Shown here in pieces: positions 23,775 to 33,179 of a DNA stretch of 35,957 nucleotides. Both the position numbers and the translations under genes were made by a program. Below the pieces are notes generated by a model. It was given only the letters and a program-made list of their open reading frames with translations. It ran no database searches and had not been told where the DNA came from. The stretch's first letter is position 1, and every line of letters begins with the position of its first letter. Source of the DNA: Bacteroidota bacterium (lineage in GTDB: Bacteria > Bacteroidota > Bacteroidia > Bacteroidales > Paludibacteraceae); NCBI GenBank assembly GCA_030706465.1, contig JAUZOM010000020.1, forward strand, positions 1-35,957. Reading direction: 5' to 3'.

Positions 23775-26178
23775 ACTTTAAATTTAAAGTTTCATCCTTA
23801 TGCAATGTTACCTGAATCAATCCATCCGTATCCGGGTTCACAGAGAATAAAATGCCGTTTTTATAATATTTCGGTTGTTCACCTCTGTTCGCCAATTTGA
23901 TCTTGAACGTATTGTCAGTTGTAGCTTTAACGAAAGCATTCTGGACTTTACCATCTTTCCATTTCAAATCAACCACAGCGCCACCTTGTACACATAAACC
24001 GTTGAAATATCCCGTCTTCCATTCAACAGGCAGGGCAGGTAGAAATTCAATATAACCGTTCTGACTTTGAATAAGCATTTCTGCGATTCCAGCAGCACCG
24101 GCTTCATTCCCATCGAAAATAAAAATGTCATAGGGAGCACCGGCAATTCCTTTCGGCGAAATGGTCAGTAAATTTTCACGGGTAAAATTCCGTTGCAGGT
24201 TTACTACACTCTGATACGCAGTTACAGGATCTTTCAGACGCGCATAATTACAAATGATATTAGCCCGGCTCCATTCAACATCTTCCCAACCCTGAGCTGC
24301 TACCCGATATTTTATTGTATTTGAAGCAGCCTTAGCTAAATCGGGAGTTTTATCGACACTGATTTGATTAAACGGATACAAAGCCAACAAATGACTGGTA
24401 TGCCTGTGGTTCGGATTAGCCTCCTGATAATCATCAAGCCATTCCTGAACGGCACCGTTCTTACCAATCTTCAAGGGAGGAAGTTTTGCCAATGCAATTT
24501 TCAATGAATCCCGAAAATAATCGTCGACATTCAGAATCTCGGAAGCCTGAATTACCGAGCTAAAAATTTCTTTTGCCAGAACAAGTTCAACAGTAGGCAT
24601 CATCGATAAAGATAATTCATCTCCTTTATATCTGAATGAATTTTCGGGAGAAGTGGAAGGCCCTGCAACCAAATAATCTGTTCCGGGTAGTTGTTTCAAT
24701 AAATCCAGTACAAAATAAGCATTACTTTTCAGTATGGGGTATGCCTCATTCTTCAAAAACATTTTGTCTTGGGTATAACAATAGTCTTTCCACAAATGAG
24801 ATGCTATCCAGGTAGATGCAAGTGGAAAAAGTCCCCAGTTAACACCGGATCCGGGAGATGTATACCCCCATATATTAGCTACCGTGTGAGCCGTCCAGCC
24901 ACGTGCACCGTAAACATTTTGAGCTGTCTTCTGGCCGTAAACCGATAGATCTTTTATATAATCGAATAACGGTTTGTTGCACTCGGACAAATTCCCGACG
25001 TTTGACAACCAGTAATTTTGTTCGGTATTAATGTCCAGATGATAATCACAGGTCCAACCCATATTGTTAGCCAGATTATCATTCCAGATTCCCTGAAGGT
25101 TGGCCGGAAGTGGTGAATCTTCACGCGAAGCGGCAATTAATAAGTAGCGGGCATATTGAAAAAACAAGGCATCCAGTCCCACATCATTCTTCCCTTCTTT
25201 AACCAAAACCCAACGTAAATCGGTTGGTAAATCTTCCATATCACTTTTGCCAAACGATAAAGAGACACGGTTAAATAATCTTTGATAATCAAGAATATGT
25301 TTTTGTTTCAAAACCTGGAAATCTGTTTTGAGCGATTTGTCGACAGTTTTTCTACATAAAGCTTCATAACCTGCACTCTTGTAATTAGTCCGTACATCAA
25401 CAAATAAATAAACTGTCGTGGCATTTTTAATAACCAATTTGTTGCCTTCAACAGTTATTGCTCCATCTGTCGACTTAGCGGCTATTTTACCTAAGAATGC
25501 CACACCACCAGGTCCCTGACGTGGAAATGAGGCCTGACCTGAGAACTCAATGCTGTTATTGGCGATCTGCAATTTCGATTGGCGTAATAAATCAAGCGAA
25601 ACAGAACAGTTTAATGCTGCTTTTTTGTTTACCGACAGTTTCACTACCATTATTCCGGCTGGATTACTGCAAAAATACTCCCTAGAAAAACGAAGATTTC
25701 CCTTTTCGAACGATACGGAAGCCACTGCATTCTCAAGATTCAGATCCCGTTTATAGTTTCTTATTTTACCTTCCGGATAGTTGAATTCAAGACACAAGTC
25801 CCCGATAGGTAAATGCGAACCGAATGAGTGAGGTGTACCGGACATATATTTTGTAGCCAAACGATTTCCTTCCGCCAGATTACCATTAAAGAATTGCTGC
25901 CTTATCTCATCCAGTTTCTCTTTTCCACAGACTTGTTCCTGTTGGTCATCAACCTGTCCCGACCACATGGTCACTTCGTTAAGTGCAATGGTTTCCTTTT
26001 GTATTCCTCCAAAAACCATGGCACCCAACCTGCCATTTCCAATAGGAAGCGATTTCATCCAATCACCGGCCGGTTGGTCATACCAAAGTGAAAGAGGACT
26101 TTTTTCTGCTTTGAGCAAAGGGGTGACTGTCACTAAGCAAATAATAAGGCTAATAAATACTTTTTTCTGTGTGTTCAT
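23767..26178 (-). CDS. GH95 alpha-L-fucosidase-like enzyme, exported
   Basis: GH95 enzymes are inverting 1,2-alpha-L-fucosidases, with some L-galactosidases. The protein is 803 residues with a signal peptide (LLKAE cleavage region). It has LPIGNGRLGAMVFGG (44-58), ALNEVTMWSG, LQGIWNDN, DYHLDINTEQNYW (378-390) and NHRHTSHLLALYPFNQI. The segment that normally reads N-x-N, the water-activating asparagines of the Bifidobacterium enzyme, reads Asp382-Ile-Asn384 here if my alignment is right, which could alter activity. It is part of a tight run with GH29 (47-base gap) and the GH95-like gene (8-base overlap). Confidence 0.93.
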   Translation of the reverse strand: MNTQKKVFISLIICLVTVTPLLKAEKSPLSLWYDQPAGDWMKSLPIGNGRLGAMVFGGIQKETIALNEVTMWSGQVDDQQEQVCGKEKLDEIRQQFFNGNLAEGNRLATKYMSGTPHSFGSHLPIGDLCLEFNYPEGKIRNYKRDLNLENAVASVSFEKGNLRFSREYFCSNPAGIMVVKLSVNKKAALNCSVSLDLLRQSKLQIANNSIEFSGQASFPRQGPGGVAFLGKIAAKSTDGAITVEGNKLVIKNATTVYLFVDVRTNYKSAGYEALCRKTVDKSLKTDFQVLKQKHILDYQRLFNRVSLSFGKSDMEDLPTDLRWVLVKEGKNDVGLDALFFQYARYLLIAASREDSPLPANLQGIWNDNLANNMGWTCDYHLDINTEQNYWLSNVGNLSECNKPLFDYIKDLSVYGQKTAQNVYGARGWTAHTVANIWGYTSPGSGVNWGLFPLASTWIASHLWKDYCYTQDKMFLKNEAYPILKSNAYFVLDLLKQLPGTDYLVAGPSTSPENSFRYKGDELSLSMMPTVELVLAKEIFSSVIQASEILNVDDYFRDSLKIALAKLPPLKIGKNGAVQEWLDDYQEANPNHRHTSHLLALYPFNQISVDKTPDLAKAASNTIKYRVAAQGWEDVEWSRANIICNYARLKDPVTAYQSVVNLQRNFTRENLLTISPKGIAGAPYDIFIFDGNEAGAAGIAEMLIQSQNGYIEFLPALPVEWKTGYFNGLCVQGGAVVDLKWKDGKVQNAFVKATTDNTFKIKLANRGEQPKYYKNGILFSVNPDTDGLIQVTLHKDETLNLKYE

Positions 26179-26225
26179 GAAATTGTCTTATTCGTTTAAA
26201 TTAATATCGTGATTAAAGTTAATTC

Positions 26226-27731
26226 TCAATTGGTCACTTTACTATCAATGACATTGAACTCGTAAATGGAGGGCGGTGCTGTAGCTTTTAAAACTTTCAG
26301 GCGGATTTTTGATGTCCGGTAATAGACAGGGAAACGAATCACTTTACAGTCTCCCATTGGCCGGTTATCCGTAAAAATGATTCTCCAGTTATCGTCTTTC
26401 CAGATATCAATAGTATAGGACTGGATGCGATTGAACCGATAGGTTGAGAAAATATCATTCGGATCGTTGGACTTCCGTTCATCCTGGTATTCGAATATCG
26501 ATATTTTATTGAAGCAGTCCGATTCTTTTAAATTCACAATCAGTTCCGTTAATGTATCGGCAGCAGCCCATCGGGTTTGCATACCGCCATCTATGGCAAG
26601 TTGAGGTCCGTATTGAGCAATATCATTGGCATAAACCGAGCCGGCTTTTGATTTGCATCCTAACGAAATGAAACGACCGTTCTTAGGAAGCGGTTTCCCC
26701 CTTTTTATATTCAATCGTCTTCCCAATGCAATCACTGTATTTGCATCCTGTTCTGTAATCCTTCCGGTATGATCCGGCGGCACATTAATTACCAGAACAT
26801 TATCGTTCTCCGTAGTCCGGTAAAACAGTTCTTCCAGTTCATCCAAGTCTCTGGACGGCCGTGGATTCAGTTTCTGAAACCAAGTCCATTCTTTGCTCAG
26901 GCAAATGGTGTGTTCGAACGGTAGGTAATAGGATTGCCCCTGATGCAAATACTGTTTTTTATCTGTCTTGTTGGCTATTTTCGGATCCCACAGTCTGAAA
27001 TCGGATGGGAAATACTGAAAAAAATACTTGTTATCTTCTGTCATTAAATCAGGAAGAACAAAATCCCGTTCTCCTTCCTTGTGAACAATGGTGTGATTTA
27101 TACCTATTGCACAATGCGGTTGTAATTTTTTTACCAGTTGATAAACCCGCCCAATTTCCCAATCCTCAGGTTTACGATCCCAACCTCCATCAAACCAGAG
27201 TTCGCAAACAGGCCCGTAACCGGTTAGAAGCTCGGTTAATTGATTCATCATAAAATCAACATATTTCGAAGGATCCGGATCTTTATAGGAAGGCTCATGC
27301 CGATCCCACAAAGAATAATAAATAGCGAATTCAATTCCATACTTTTTACAAGCTCTCGATACAGCCGCGACGACATCGGCCTTAACCGGTGAAGAGGCTA
27401 CGTCGTAATCGGTAAATTTACTATCCCAAAGGCAAAAACCATCGTGATGCTTTACAGTCAATAATACATACCGAAACCCGGCATCACGGGCCACCCGAAC
27501 CCATTGGTCGCAATCAAGCGATGTCGGGTTATATTTCTGTGCCGGAGTCGATCCATCCGACCATTCATCGCCGGTAAACGTATTGATTCCAAAATGCATA
27601 AACATACCGTAGCCACGACTAATCTGCATTTGCTGAGTCCGGTTCGGTTTATTGCCAGGAAGCAGTACCTGACCAAAAACAGTCAGGGTAGGTAAAGTGA
27701 TCATGAATATGAATAGCCGAATGAATCTCAT
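26226..27731 (-). CDS. GH29 alpha-L-fucosidase with C-terminal F5/8-type carbohydrate-binding domain, exported
   Basis: This is a retaining alpha-L-fucosidase of 501 residues. A signal peptide (ending TVFGQ) leads into the GH29 barrel: YGMFMHFGINTFTGDEW, LTVKHHDGFCLWDSK, and the nucleophile Asp181 in CELWFDGGWD. From about residue 345 a discoidin/F5-8C module follows (QLAIDGGMQTRW, then a jelly-roll ending TAPPSIYEFNV). The domain layout resembles GH29 subfamily B, whose members prefer branched alpha-1,3/1,4-fucose; assignment to the subfamily is inference. It lies 34 bases after the clan GH-D gene, in an apparent operon. Confidence 0.94.
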   Translation of the reverse strand: MRFIRLFIFMITLPTLTVFGQVLLPGNKPNRTQQMQISRGYGMFMHFGINTFTGDEWSDGSTPAQKYNPTSLDCDQWVRVARDAGFRYVLLTVKHHDGFCLWDSKFTDYDVASSPVKADVVAAVSRACKKYGIEFAIYYSLWDRHEPSYKDPDPSKYVDFMMNQLTELLTGYGPVCELWFDGGWDRKPEDWEIGRVYQLVKKLQPHCAIGINHTIVHKEGERDFVLPDLMTEDNKYFFQYFPSDFRLWDPKIANKTDKKQYLHQGQSYYLPFEHTICLSKEWTWFQKLNPRPSRDLDELEELFYRTTENDNVLVINVPPDHTGRITEQDANTVIALGRRLNIKRGKPLPKNGRFISLGCKSKAGSVYANDIAQYGPQLAIDGGMQTRWAAADTLTELIVNLKESDCFNKISIFEYQDERKSNDPNDIFSTYRFNRIQSYTIDIWKDDNWRIIFTDNRPMGDCKVIRFPVYYRTSKIRLKVLKATAPPSIYEFNVIDSKVTN

Positions 27732-27765
27732 AATTATTCTCTATTGGACTTAGAGGTGAACCTGT

Positions 27766-29757
27766 TTATTTTTCGAACTTTATCAGTTTCACATCTTTGG
27801 ACTGTATGGTTATTACCGATTTCGGATTCAATATCTCTCCGCTCCACAATTCTTTGATTAATCTCATCTTTTCGGCATTTATTCCAATTCGGGATAATGG
27901 AAGTTCAATCGTTATTGGTGTCTCTCCGTAGTTGAAAACCGCATAATACATATTCCCCTTTTTATCGGTATACACAAACTGATTTTCTGATTTTTCACCA
28001 TTTCCTTCCAATGGGCGGAACGATTCACCCTGTGCAACAGCTATAACTTCTGCATTGGTCAGGAATTTTTTAGCTTTATCTTTTCCTTCTTCCGAGCCAG
28101 CTGCACTAAAATCATCCCCATTGATAAAAAGTCCCGTAATTACCGCTGAAGTTACCCGGGCTCTGTTTTCACCTTCGGTAGCCTGTTGAAGAACCACATG
28201 GTCAGCATCATTAAACTGATACACCCGATCGATCCACCAGCCATACGAAACGGCATTTAACGTGTATTCGGTATCTTTTATTTTATTCCAGGCATCGCAG
28301 GCTATTCTTCGTGACTGGGCATATTGGGCCGGAAAAACCGGTGAAATAGACAGGTTAATATACATATCTCCAAAGTACTTATCCAACAATTTTAATCCGT
28401 AGTTATAAGCCTGGATTCCCGTTGTAACTTCGGGATTATACCATTTATCTGCTTCCAAAGCACCGTGTGTCATAAAATCCATCTTTACGTACTTGAATCC
28501 GCAACGACGGAAAAGATCAGCCGTTGATTTCATCTGCTCTTCGATAGCCGGATGTGTCGGGTCAATGGCATAAGCCCCATCAAGATCCTGTGGTTTTCCG
28601 TTAACATAAAGATAAACATCCTTATACTGATATTGAGGAGCATCTTTTATCTCCCTATCCTTGTTTTTCCCCCAATCGGTAAAAGGAGTCCAATAAATAC
28701 CTGCTACTTGTCCGTTGTCTTTGCATTTTTGCACAAAAGCTTTCAATTGTTCTTCTGTGAAATTACTCCAACCTGAATCCAGTCCGATATAGACTGTGTT
28801 GTCGGGATTAACGAAGTGATTGTTTTGTAATTCGTTTTTGAAAAAGTCGGAAACCTGCATGGCTTTCTCGTAATTCAGGTGAAACTGAAGAACACCCCAA
28901 CTGTTCCAACCAAACGGGACTGCTTTTCCCCAAGCCCTTGGAGGAGCTATAACTGCATTAGCATCTGCATATTCTTCAAGCCCTTTGCGCCAATCAGCAA
29001 AAACCCCAATCAGGATTTTGGGTGACTTGATTTTTGTTCCTTTCAGGAAACCATGTTGCCTGGAATCACGTGTCGTCGAATCAGCCACACCTCCAAAACA
29101 CAATAAGGAGGCCACATTTCGTGAGTCTGTTCCCGTCAGCCGGACAGCCGACTTCCAATTGTCATGTTCAATTGAACCTACAACCAATCCGTTACGATCT
29201 TTGGTATTAAATATAGCTGTTACTTCATAGCTGGTCAATTGTTTGAATGGCAACGGATGTGATTGATATCTTATCCATTTGTCGTTATCGAAAGGGATAA
29301 ATAAGGCACGATTATCTCCTTCCTTCAATATTTCGGGCATCTTATCTACATTGACCGGCGCCATATAATTGGTCGAGAATTCCGTTTTACTTTCAAGGGT
29401 AAATTCAGTAAGAATATAATCTTTCCCAGGGTAAATATAAAAAGCCTGGGTCAAAGCAGGCAACCCTTTTCCAGTATAAATAATTTTGTAGATTGAACCT
29501 TTTCCGAATTTATCCGTAAAAGGTTCCTGTTTAATTGTCTTCTTCGAATAATCTTTTGTCGTTATAGTTTTGTCAACCAGTTTATAAGAAGCGTAAAGGC
29601 CATTCAGGATAACAGATAGATTCTGTTCTACGACAACTCCTTTTTTTGAGTCATCATAACTCAGCTTCCACTTTCCATTGGGCAATGCAAAACCGGAGCT
29701 TCCAAAAGCAAGAAATAAGATGAACAACAGGAGAAAATTTACATTGGGCGTTTTCAT
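27766..29757 (-). CDS. Clan GH-D (GH36/GH27-like) alpha-galactosidase-like enzyme, exported
   Basis: The protein is 663 residues with a signal peptide (about 1-24). An N-terminal beta-sandwich (about 25-270) precedes a TIM barrel starting PFGWNSWG (281-288). The likely nucleophile is Asp427 in YVKMDFMTHG. The likely acid/base is Asp488 in RRIACDAW, which matches the R-I-x-x-D-x-W pattern of GH27/GH36. YIGLDSGW supplies the substrate-binding strand. It is clearly distinct from the GH36 enzyme at 33216, so the two probably act on different linkages. Exact sugar (alpha-galactose or N-acetylgalactosamine) cannot be fixed. It is 40 bases downstream of the GH2 gene. Confidence 0.85.
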   Translation of the reverse strand: MKTPNVNFLLLFILFLAFGSSGFALPNGKWKLSYDDSKKGVVVEQNLSVILNGLYASYKLVDKTITTKDYSKKTIKQEPFTDKFGKGSIYKIIYTGKGLPALTQAFYIYPGKDYILTEFTLESKTEFSTNYMAPVNVDKMPEILKEGDNRALFIPFDNDKWIRYQSHPLPFKQLTSYEVTAIFNTKDRNGLVVGSIEHDNWKSAVRLTGTDSRNVASLLCFGGVADSTTRDSRQHGFLKGTKIKSPKILIGVFADWRKGLEEYADANAVIAPPRAWGKAVPFGWNSWGVLQFHLNYEKAMQVSDFFKNELQNNHFVNPDNTVYIGLDSGWSNFTEEQLKAFVQKCKDNGQVAGIYWTPFTDWGKNKDREIKDAPQYQYKDVYLYVNGKPQDLDGAYAIDPTHPAIEEQMKSTADLFRRCGFKYVKMDFMTHGALEADKWYNPEVTTGIQAYNYGLKLLDKYFGDMYINLSISPVFPAQYAQSRRIACDAWNKIKDTEYTLNAVSYGWWIDRVYQFNDADHVVLQQATEGENRARVTSAVITGLFINGDDFSAAGSEEGKDKAKKFLTNAEVIAVAQGESFRPLEGNGEKSENQFVYTDKKGNMYYAVFNYGETPITIELPLSRIGINAEKMRLIKELWSGEILNPKSVITIQSKDVKLIKFEK

Positions 29758-29797
29758 GATCTATTTGTTTCTAAAATAATAAATTAACTTCATTTAC

Positions 29798-32392
29798 TTA
29801 ATAAACATCGCTTAAGGATACTACCTTTAATTGTTTTACGAACTCGTTCTGCGAAAGAGAAGTTTTGACTTTGGTAACCACCGTTTGACCGGGCAGCATA
29901 TCAAAGAAATTGTTTTCGAAGAAATTATCAATTCCTTCTATGGACATAAAAACTGCACGGGCAAACACATCCGACTTCAAAGTGACTTCAAATCCGTTTA
30001 TTACCGGTTTTACGCTGGTTACAATAGTTGCTTTGGGGAAATGAATATCTTTTTGCTTTAAAAGGAAATAGTTATTCCTGTAGATTTGGCCTCCCCGATC
30101 TGTAAATTGAGCGTAAATAACCACATCCTCTTTGGAATTCCCTTTCAGAAATAAATCAACATCGGTAGTGTACAGATTTGTACTCGAATTAGCAGGAATA
30201 TTAACCGGTATTTTCTTCTCATTAACCACAGTACCATCTAATTTCAGAGCTTTCACCCATAAAGTTCCTTTTGAATGAGTCAATCTATCCGATACAATAT
30301 AAAAATTCAGATTTCTTTCTTTCACAATCGGAGAAACCAGGATATCACGATATGCCTCCCGTGCAAAGTATTGTTGTGCTTTCCATCGTCCGTAATAATC
30401 CCTGCTTGACCACGAAGCTACGGGCCAGCAGTCGTTAATTTGCCAGAAAAGAGTTCCCATGCAATAAGGCTTATCGCGACGGTGTGCTTCCATGGCAATT
30501 TTAATTGCGTCACCCTGCAACACCTGGTTCATATACAAAAATGACTGGAAATCCTTAGGAGTCTGGTATTCTTTTAATAAATAGTCTTTAATAAGATTAT
30601 TGGCATATTCGCCCGCACGTTGATGCGACATCATCACTTCGGAAGTGATAGACCAGTCTTCAGGATGGGGAGCATATTTTTTTACAGACTGAAATTCAGG
30701 AAAAGATTGGAATCCGTATTCGCTGAAAAAGCGGCTGCGTTCCGTGTTGTATTGGGCTATCGGATTACGGCCGTGCCAGACTCCCCAATAGTGGCGGTCA
30801 CCGTGTTTGTCATCACAGGCAGCATTCAAGTTTCCATACGGAGAAGAAGGCCAATAAAAAGTCCCGGGGCTGTATTCTTTCATCACGTCAGGCAACAGTA
30901 CATGGAACAAATCCACATATTGTTTCCATAAAATTCGTGCATACTCGGGATTCTGCTTTGTATATTCTTCCTTTCGCCCCCATCCGAACCAACCATCATA
31001 AGATTCATTGTTTCCGCACCAGAGAGCTATTGCCGGATGATTACGCAGACGCTTTACGTTGTCGATAGCTTCCTGATGAATATTTTCCAGAAAATCTCCT
31101 TCCGAAGGGTACATGCAACAGGCAAACATAAAATCCTGCCAGACCATGATCCCGTATTTATCGCACAGATCGTAAAAATAATCGGATTCGTAAGTACCTC
31201 CACCCCATACACGAAGGGTATTCATATGGGTATTAACCGCATCAAGTATCGTACGCTCGTAAGTTTCTTTTGTAACACGTGGAAGAAAATTATCACAAGG
31301 AACATAGTCCGCTCCTTTTGCAAAGACGGGAACCCCGTTTAATTCGAAATACAGGCTTGTTCCGTACTGATCTGGTTTATTAATTACTTTCAACGAACGC
31401 AGGCCTGTTTTTACAGATTGGGTATCCATGATTTTCGAATTTAAAACGATTACAGTATTAAACTCGTAAAGATGTGCTTCCCCAAGGCCATTACACCACC
31501 ACAATTTGGGATTCCGAATAGTGAAGTCAACCCCTACCCTGTTTGTACCTTTTTTGAGATTCGTAGTGGTAGCCCCATAGGTCATTCCACTCATCTTATC
31601 CGTAACAGTTACCGTTGCTCCTTCCACATCATGATCTGCCAATATTTCAACAGTTGTATTGATAATGGCTTTTTTGCCGGTAACCTCTTTTTGATGAATA
31701 AAGACATTCTCCAGTTTTAAATCATTCCAGGCCTCTAGATAAACCGGACGCCAGATACCCGATGTCACTAAACGGGGTCCCCAATCCCATCCGTAATGAT
31801 AACCGGCTTTACGGGCGAAAATACTGACTGTTTTATTAAAAATACCTCCATTCTCCGATTGGTCCGGTCCGGTAGGATATTTGTAGGGAAGAGCATCCCA
31901 TTTCGGTATGTCAGTTTTGATGGGAGAATGAAAATAAACTTCTAGCTTATTGTCCCGGGGCTTGAGCTTTTCTTTGATGTCCACTTTCCATTCGCGGAAC
32001 ATGTTATTGGCCTCTAATATTTTTTGTCCGTTCAGGTAAACATCCGCATAGGTATCTAATCCTTTAAAATCAAAACGGATATTCTCCTTGCCAAACATAT
32101 CTTCAGGTACATCAAAATGGGTTTCGTACATCCAGTCTTCTTTATCAACCCACTGGACACCCCTCTCATTAAGCCTGAAAAATGGATCCTCGATAATTTT
32201 ATTTGCGATTAAGTCGGTATGAACAACTCCCGGAACGGTGGCTGGATACCAATTTGAAAGCCTGCCCTGGCGAAACTTCCATCCTGCATTAATTTCTTTA
32301 TTTATGGGCTCGGCCATAATAAATCCACAGCACAACATCGAAATGACAACAGGAAATAATTTTTTGAGATTTCTTTTTAGGATACTCTTCAT
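29798..32392 (-). CDS. GH2 beta-mannosidase, exported
   Basis: This is a retaining exo-beta-mannosidase of 864 residues with an N-terminal signal sequence (VVISMLCCGFIMAE). An N-terminal jelly roll (WYPATVPGVVHTDL; WMYETHFDVP) carries the beta-mannosidase signature YHYGWDWGPRLVTSGIWRPV (198-217). The barrel has LRVWGGGTYESDYFYDLCD, acid/base Glu463 in WCGNNES and nucleophile Glu558 in FFSEYGF. These positions are close to those known for the Bacteroides thetaiotaomicron enzyme (462 and 555). It is the first gene of the tight run GH2-GHD-GH29-GH95-GH95-like. The 823-base gap upstream should hold the promoter. Confidence 0.95.
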   Translation of the reverse strand: MKSILKRNLKKLFPVVISMLCCGFIMAEPINKEINAGWKFRQGRLSNWYPATVPGVVHTDLIANKIIEDPFFRLNERGVQWVDKEDWMYETHFDVPEDMFGKENIRFDFKGLDTYADVYLNGQKILEANNMFREWKVDIKEKLKPRDNKLEVYFHSPIKTDIPKWDALPYKYPTGPDQSENGGIFNKTVSIFARKAGYHYGWDWGPRLVTSGIWRPVYLEAWNDLKLENVFIHQKEVTGKKAIINTTVEILADHDVEGATVTVTDKMSGMTYGATTTNLKKGTNRVGVDFTIRNPKLWWCNGLGEAHLYEFNTVIVLNSKIMDTQSVKTGLRSLKVINKPDQYGTSLYFELNGVPVFAKGADYVPCDNFLPRVTKETYERTILDAVNTHMNTLRVWGGGTYESDYFYDLCDKYGIMVWQDFMFACCMYPSEGDFLENIHQEAIDNVKRLRNHPAIALWCGNNESYDGWFGWGRKEEYTKQNPEYARILWKQYVDLFHVLLPDVMKEYSPGTFYWPSSPYGNLNAACDDKHGDRHYWGVWHGRNPIAQYNTERSRFFSEYGFQSFPEFQSVKKYAPHPEDWSITSEVMMSHQRAGEYANNLIKDYLLKEYQTPKDFQSFLYMNQVLQGDAIKIAMEAHRRDKPYCMGTLFWQINDCWPVASWSSRDYYGRWKAQQYFAREAYRDILVSPIVKERNLNFYIVSDRLTHSKGTLWVKALKLDGTVVNEKKIPVNIPANSSTNLYTTDVDLFLKGNSKEDVVIYAQFTDRGGQIYRNNYFLLKQKDIHFPKATIVTSVKPVINGFEVTLKSDVFARAVFMSIEGIDNFFENNFFDMLPGQTVVTKVKTSLSQNEFVKQLKVVSLSDVY

Positions 32393-32420
32393 ATTTCTAG
32401 ATTAAGAAATTGGAATACAG

Positions 32421-32627
32421 TTAATTAATTGGAACAACATCAGTGTTCTTGATTATTTTTTCATTTCTATACAATTCAATTAATTTCTCAGCGGATCCTA
32501 AAGAGCTGAAAGGATCAACACCTTCGCCAATTGCGATCAACGCATTAGGATCTTGTTTTGCTTCAGGATAAAACAGAGAACAGACTGTGATAAAACAGGC
32601 ATTAATAAAGGCTATTTTATCTCGTTG
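32421..32627 (-). pseudogene. C-terminal gene remnant without a start
   Basis: On the - strand an open stretch of 68 codons with a coding look (FYPEAKQDPNALIAIGEGVD then PFSSLGSAEKLIELYRN) ends with TAA at 32421. It has no ATG or GTG and is closed upstream by TAA at 32628. It looks like the last part of a gene whose front has been lost. I do not recognise the family. It lies 28 bases upstream of the GH2 start and so inside its presumed promoter region. Confidence 0.4.
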
Positions 32628-32859
32628 TTACCGTTGTATTTAAATTGTTTTTACTGTTTATCTGCTTAAACAGAAAGAAGACAGGAGGAAGACTGAAATA
32701 TACAGTTAAGCAGAAGTACGGTATTAATTTATTCCACTCACTTAACCCATCTTTATACAGATTAATCTTTCGGAATGAGCACAAAAGGATGATGTCATCC
32801 CCATTCGGCGAAGTAAAAACTAACCCCCAAGTGATACAATAGACTAAATAATTTTCAGC

Positions 32860-32955
32860 ATGGATTATTTAAGGGTTATCCATTGTGAGCATCTATAAGG
32901 TGGATTTATAGTCAAATAAGAATTTTAGAGAAGAAATTCAGATAGTAAGGCTCAC
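32860..32955. other. Cluster of hairpins, possible structured RNA
   Basis: ATGGAT/ATCCAT (32860-32883) forms one hairpin. Directly after it, GTGAGC (32885-32890) pairs with GCTCAC (32950-32955) and encloses two further perfect hairpins: CTATAA-7-TTATAG (32893-32911) and GAATTT-8-AAATTC (32920-32939). This is a three-way junction on paper. GTGGATTT (32900-32907) can alternatively pair with AAATCCAC (32961-32968). AT-rich sequence makes chance hairpins likely, and no known RNA family is recognised. Confidence 0.3.
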
Positions 32956-33035
32956 AAGAAAATCCACAACATCAAAGAATGGAAATAACTGACAACGTGG
33001 AAATTTTTTCATAACAGCACCCGTCCTCAAACTCA

Positions 33036-33176
33036 TTAGTCTGCTACTCCTGAGTAACCTGTTTCGGTAAACGGATGCCGCCTGACGCTCCAAACTATTT
33101 CATCCTGGATTCTTTGCTCCGGTTGTAAATGCGGTTTTACCAATAATCCCGATAAATCGGGATTATTGGCACTCAT
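33036..33176 (-). CDS. Possible 46-residue ORF downstream of GH36
   Basis: This ORF is too short for the ORF track. ATG at 33176, TAA at 33036. The peptide starts MSANNPDLSGLLVKPHLQPE and continues with EIVWSVRRHPFTETGY. Its N-terminal codons 4-12 are the perfect palindrome at 33140-33169. It lies 39 bases after the GH36 stop on the same strand. It has no recognised family, signal peptide or membrane segment. It may be a chance frame through a repeat rather than a gene. Confidence 0.25.
   Translation of the reverse strand: MSANNPDLSGLLVKPHLQPEQRIQDEIVWSVRRHPFTETGYSGVAD
33140..33169. repeat. Perfect 14-bp inverted repeat downstream of GH36
   Basis: CCAATAATCCCGAT and ATCGGGATTATTGG are separated by two bases, 47-76 bases past the GH36 stop. 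It has the shape of a terminator stem but no T run on either side. It could be a dispersed palindromic repeat or an RNA-end protection hairpin. Confidence 0.55.
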
Positions 33177-33179
33177 TCT

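Noticed and set aside
32645-32842. 65-residue + strand ORF in the 823-bp gap
   Set aside because: Low-complexity, basic composition with no family motifs; its SPFG segment does not lie in a recognisable copy of the junction repeat.
33001-33120. tRNA-like or rRNA-like sequence in the gap before GH36
   Set aside because: No acceptor stem, T-loop or anticodon arrangement could be drawn.
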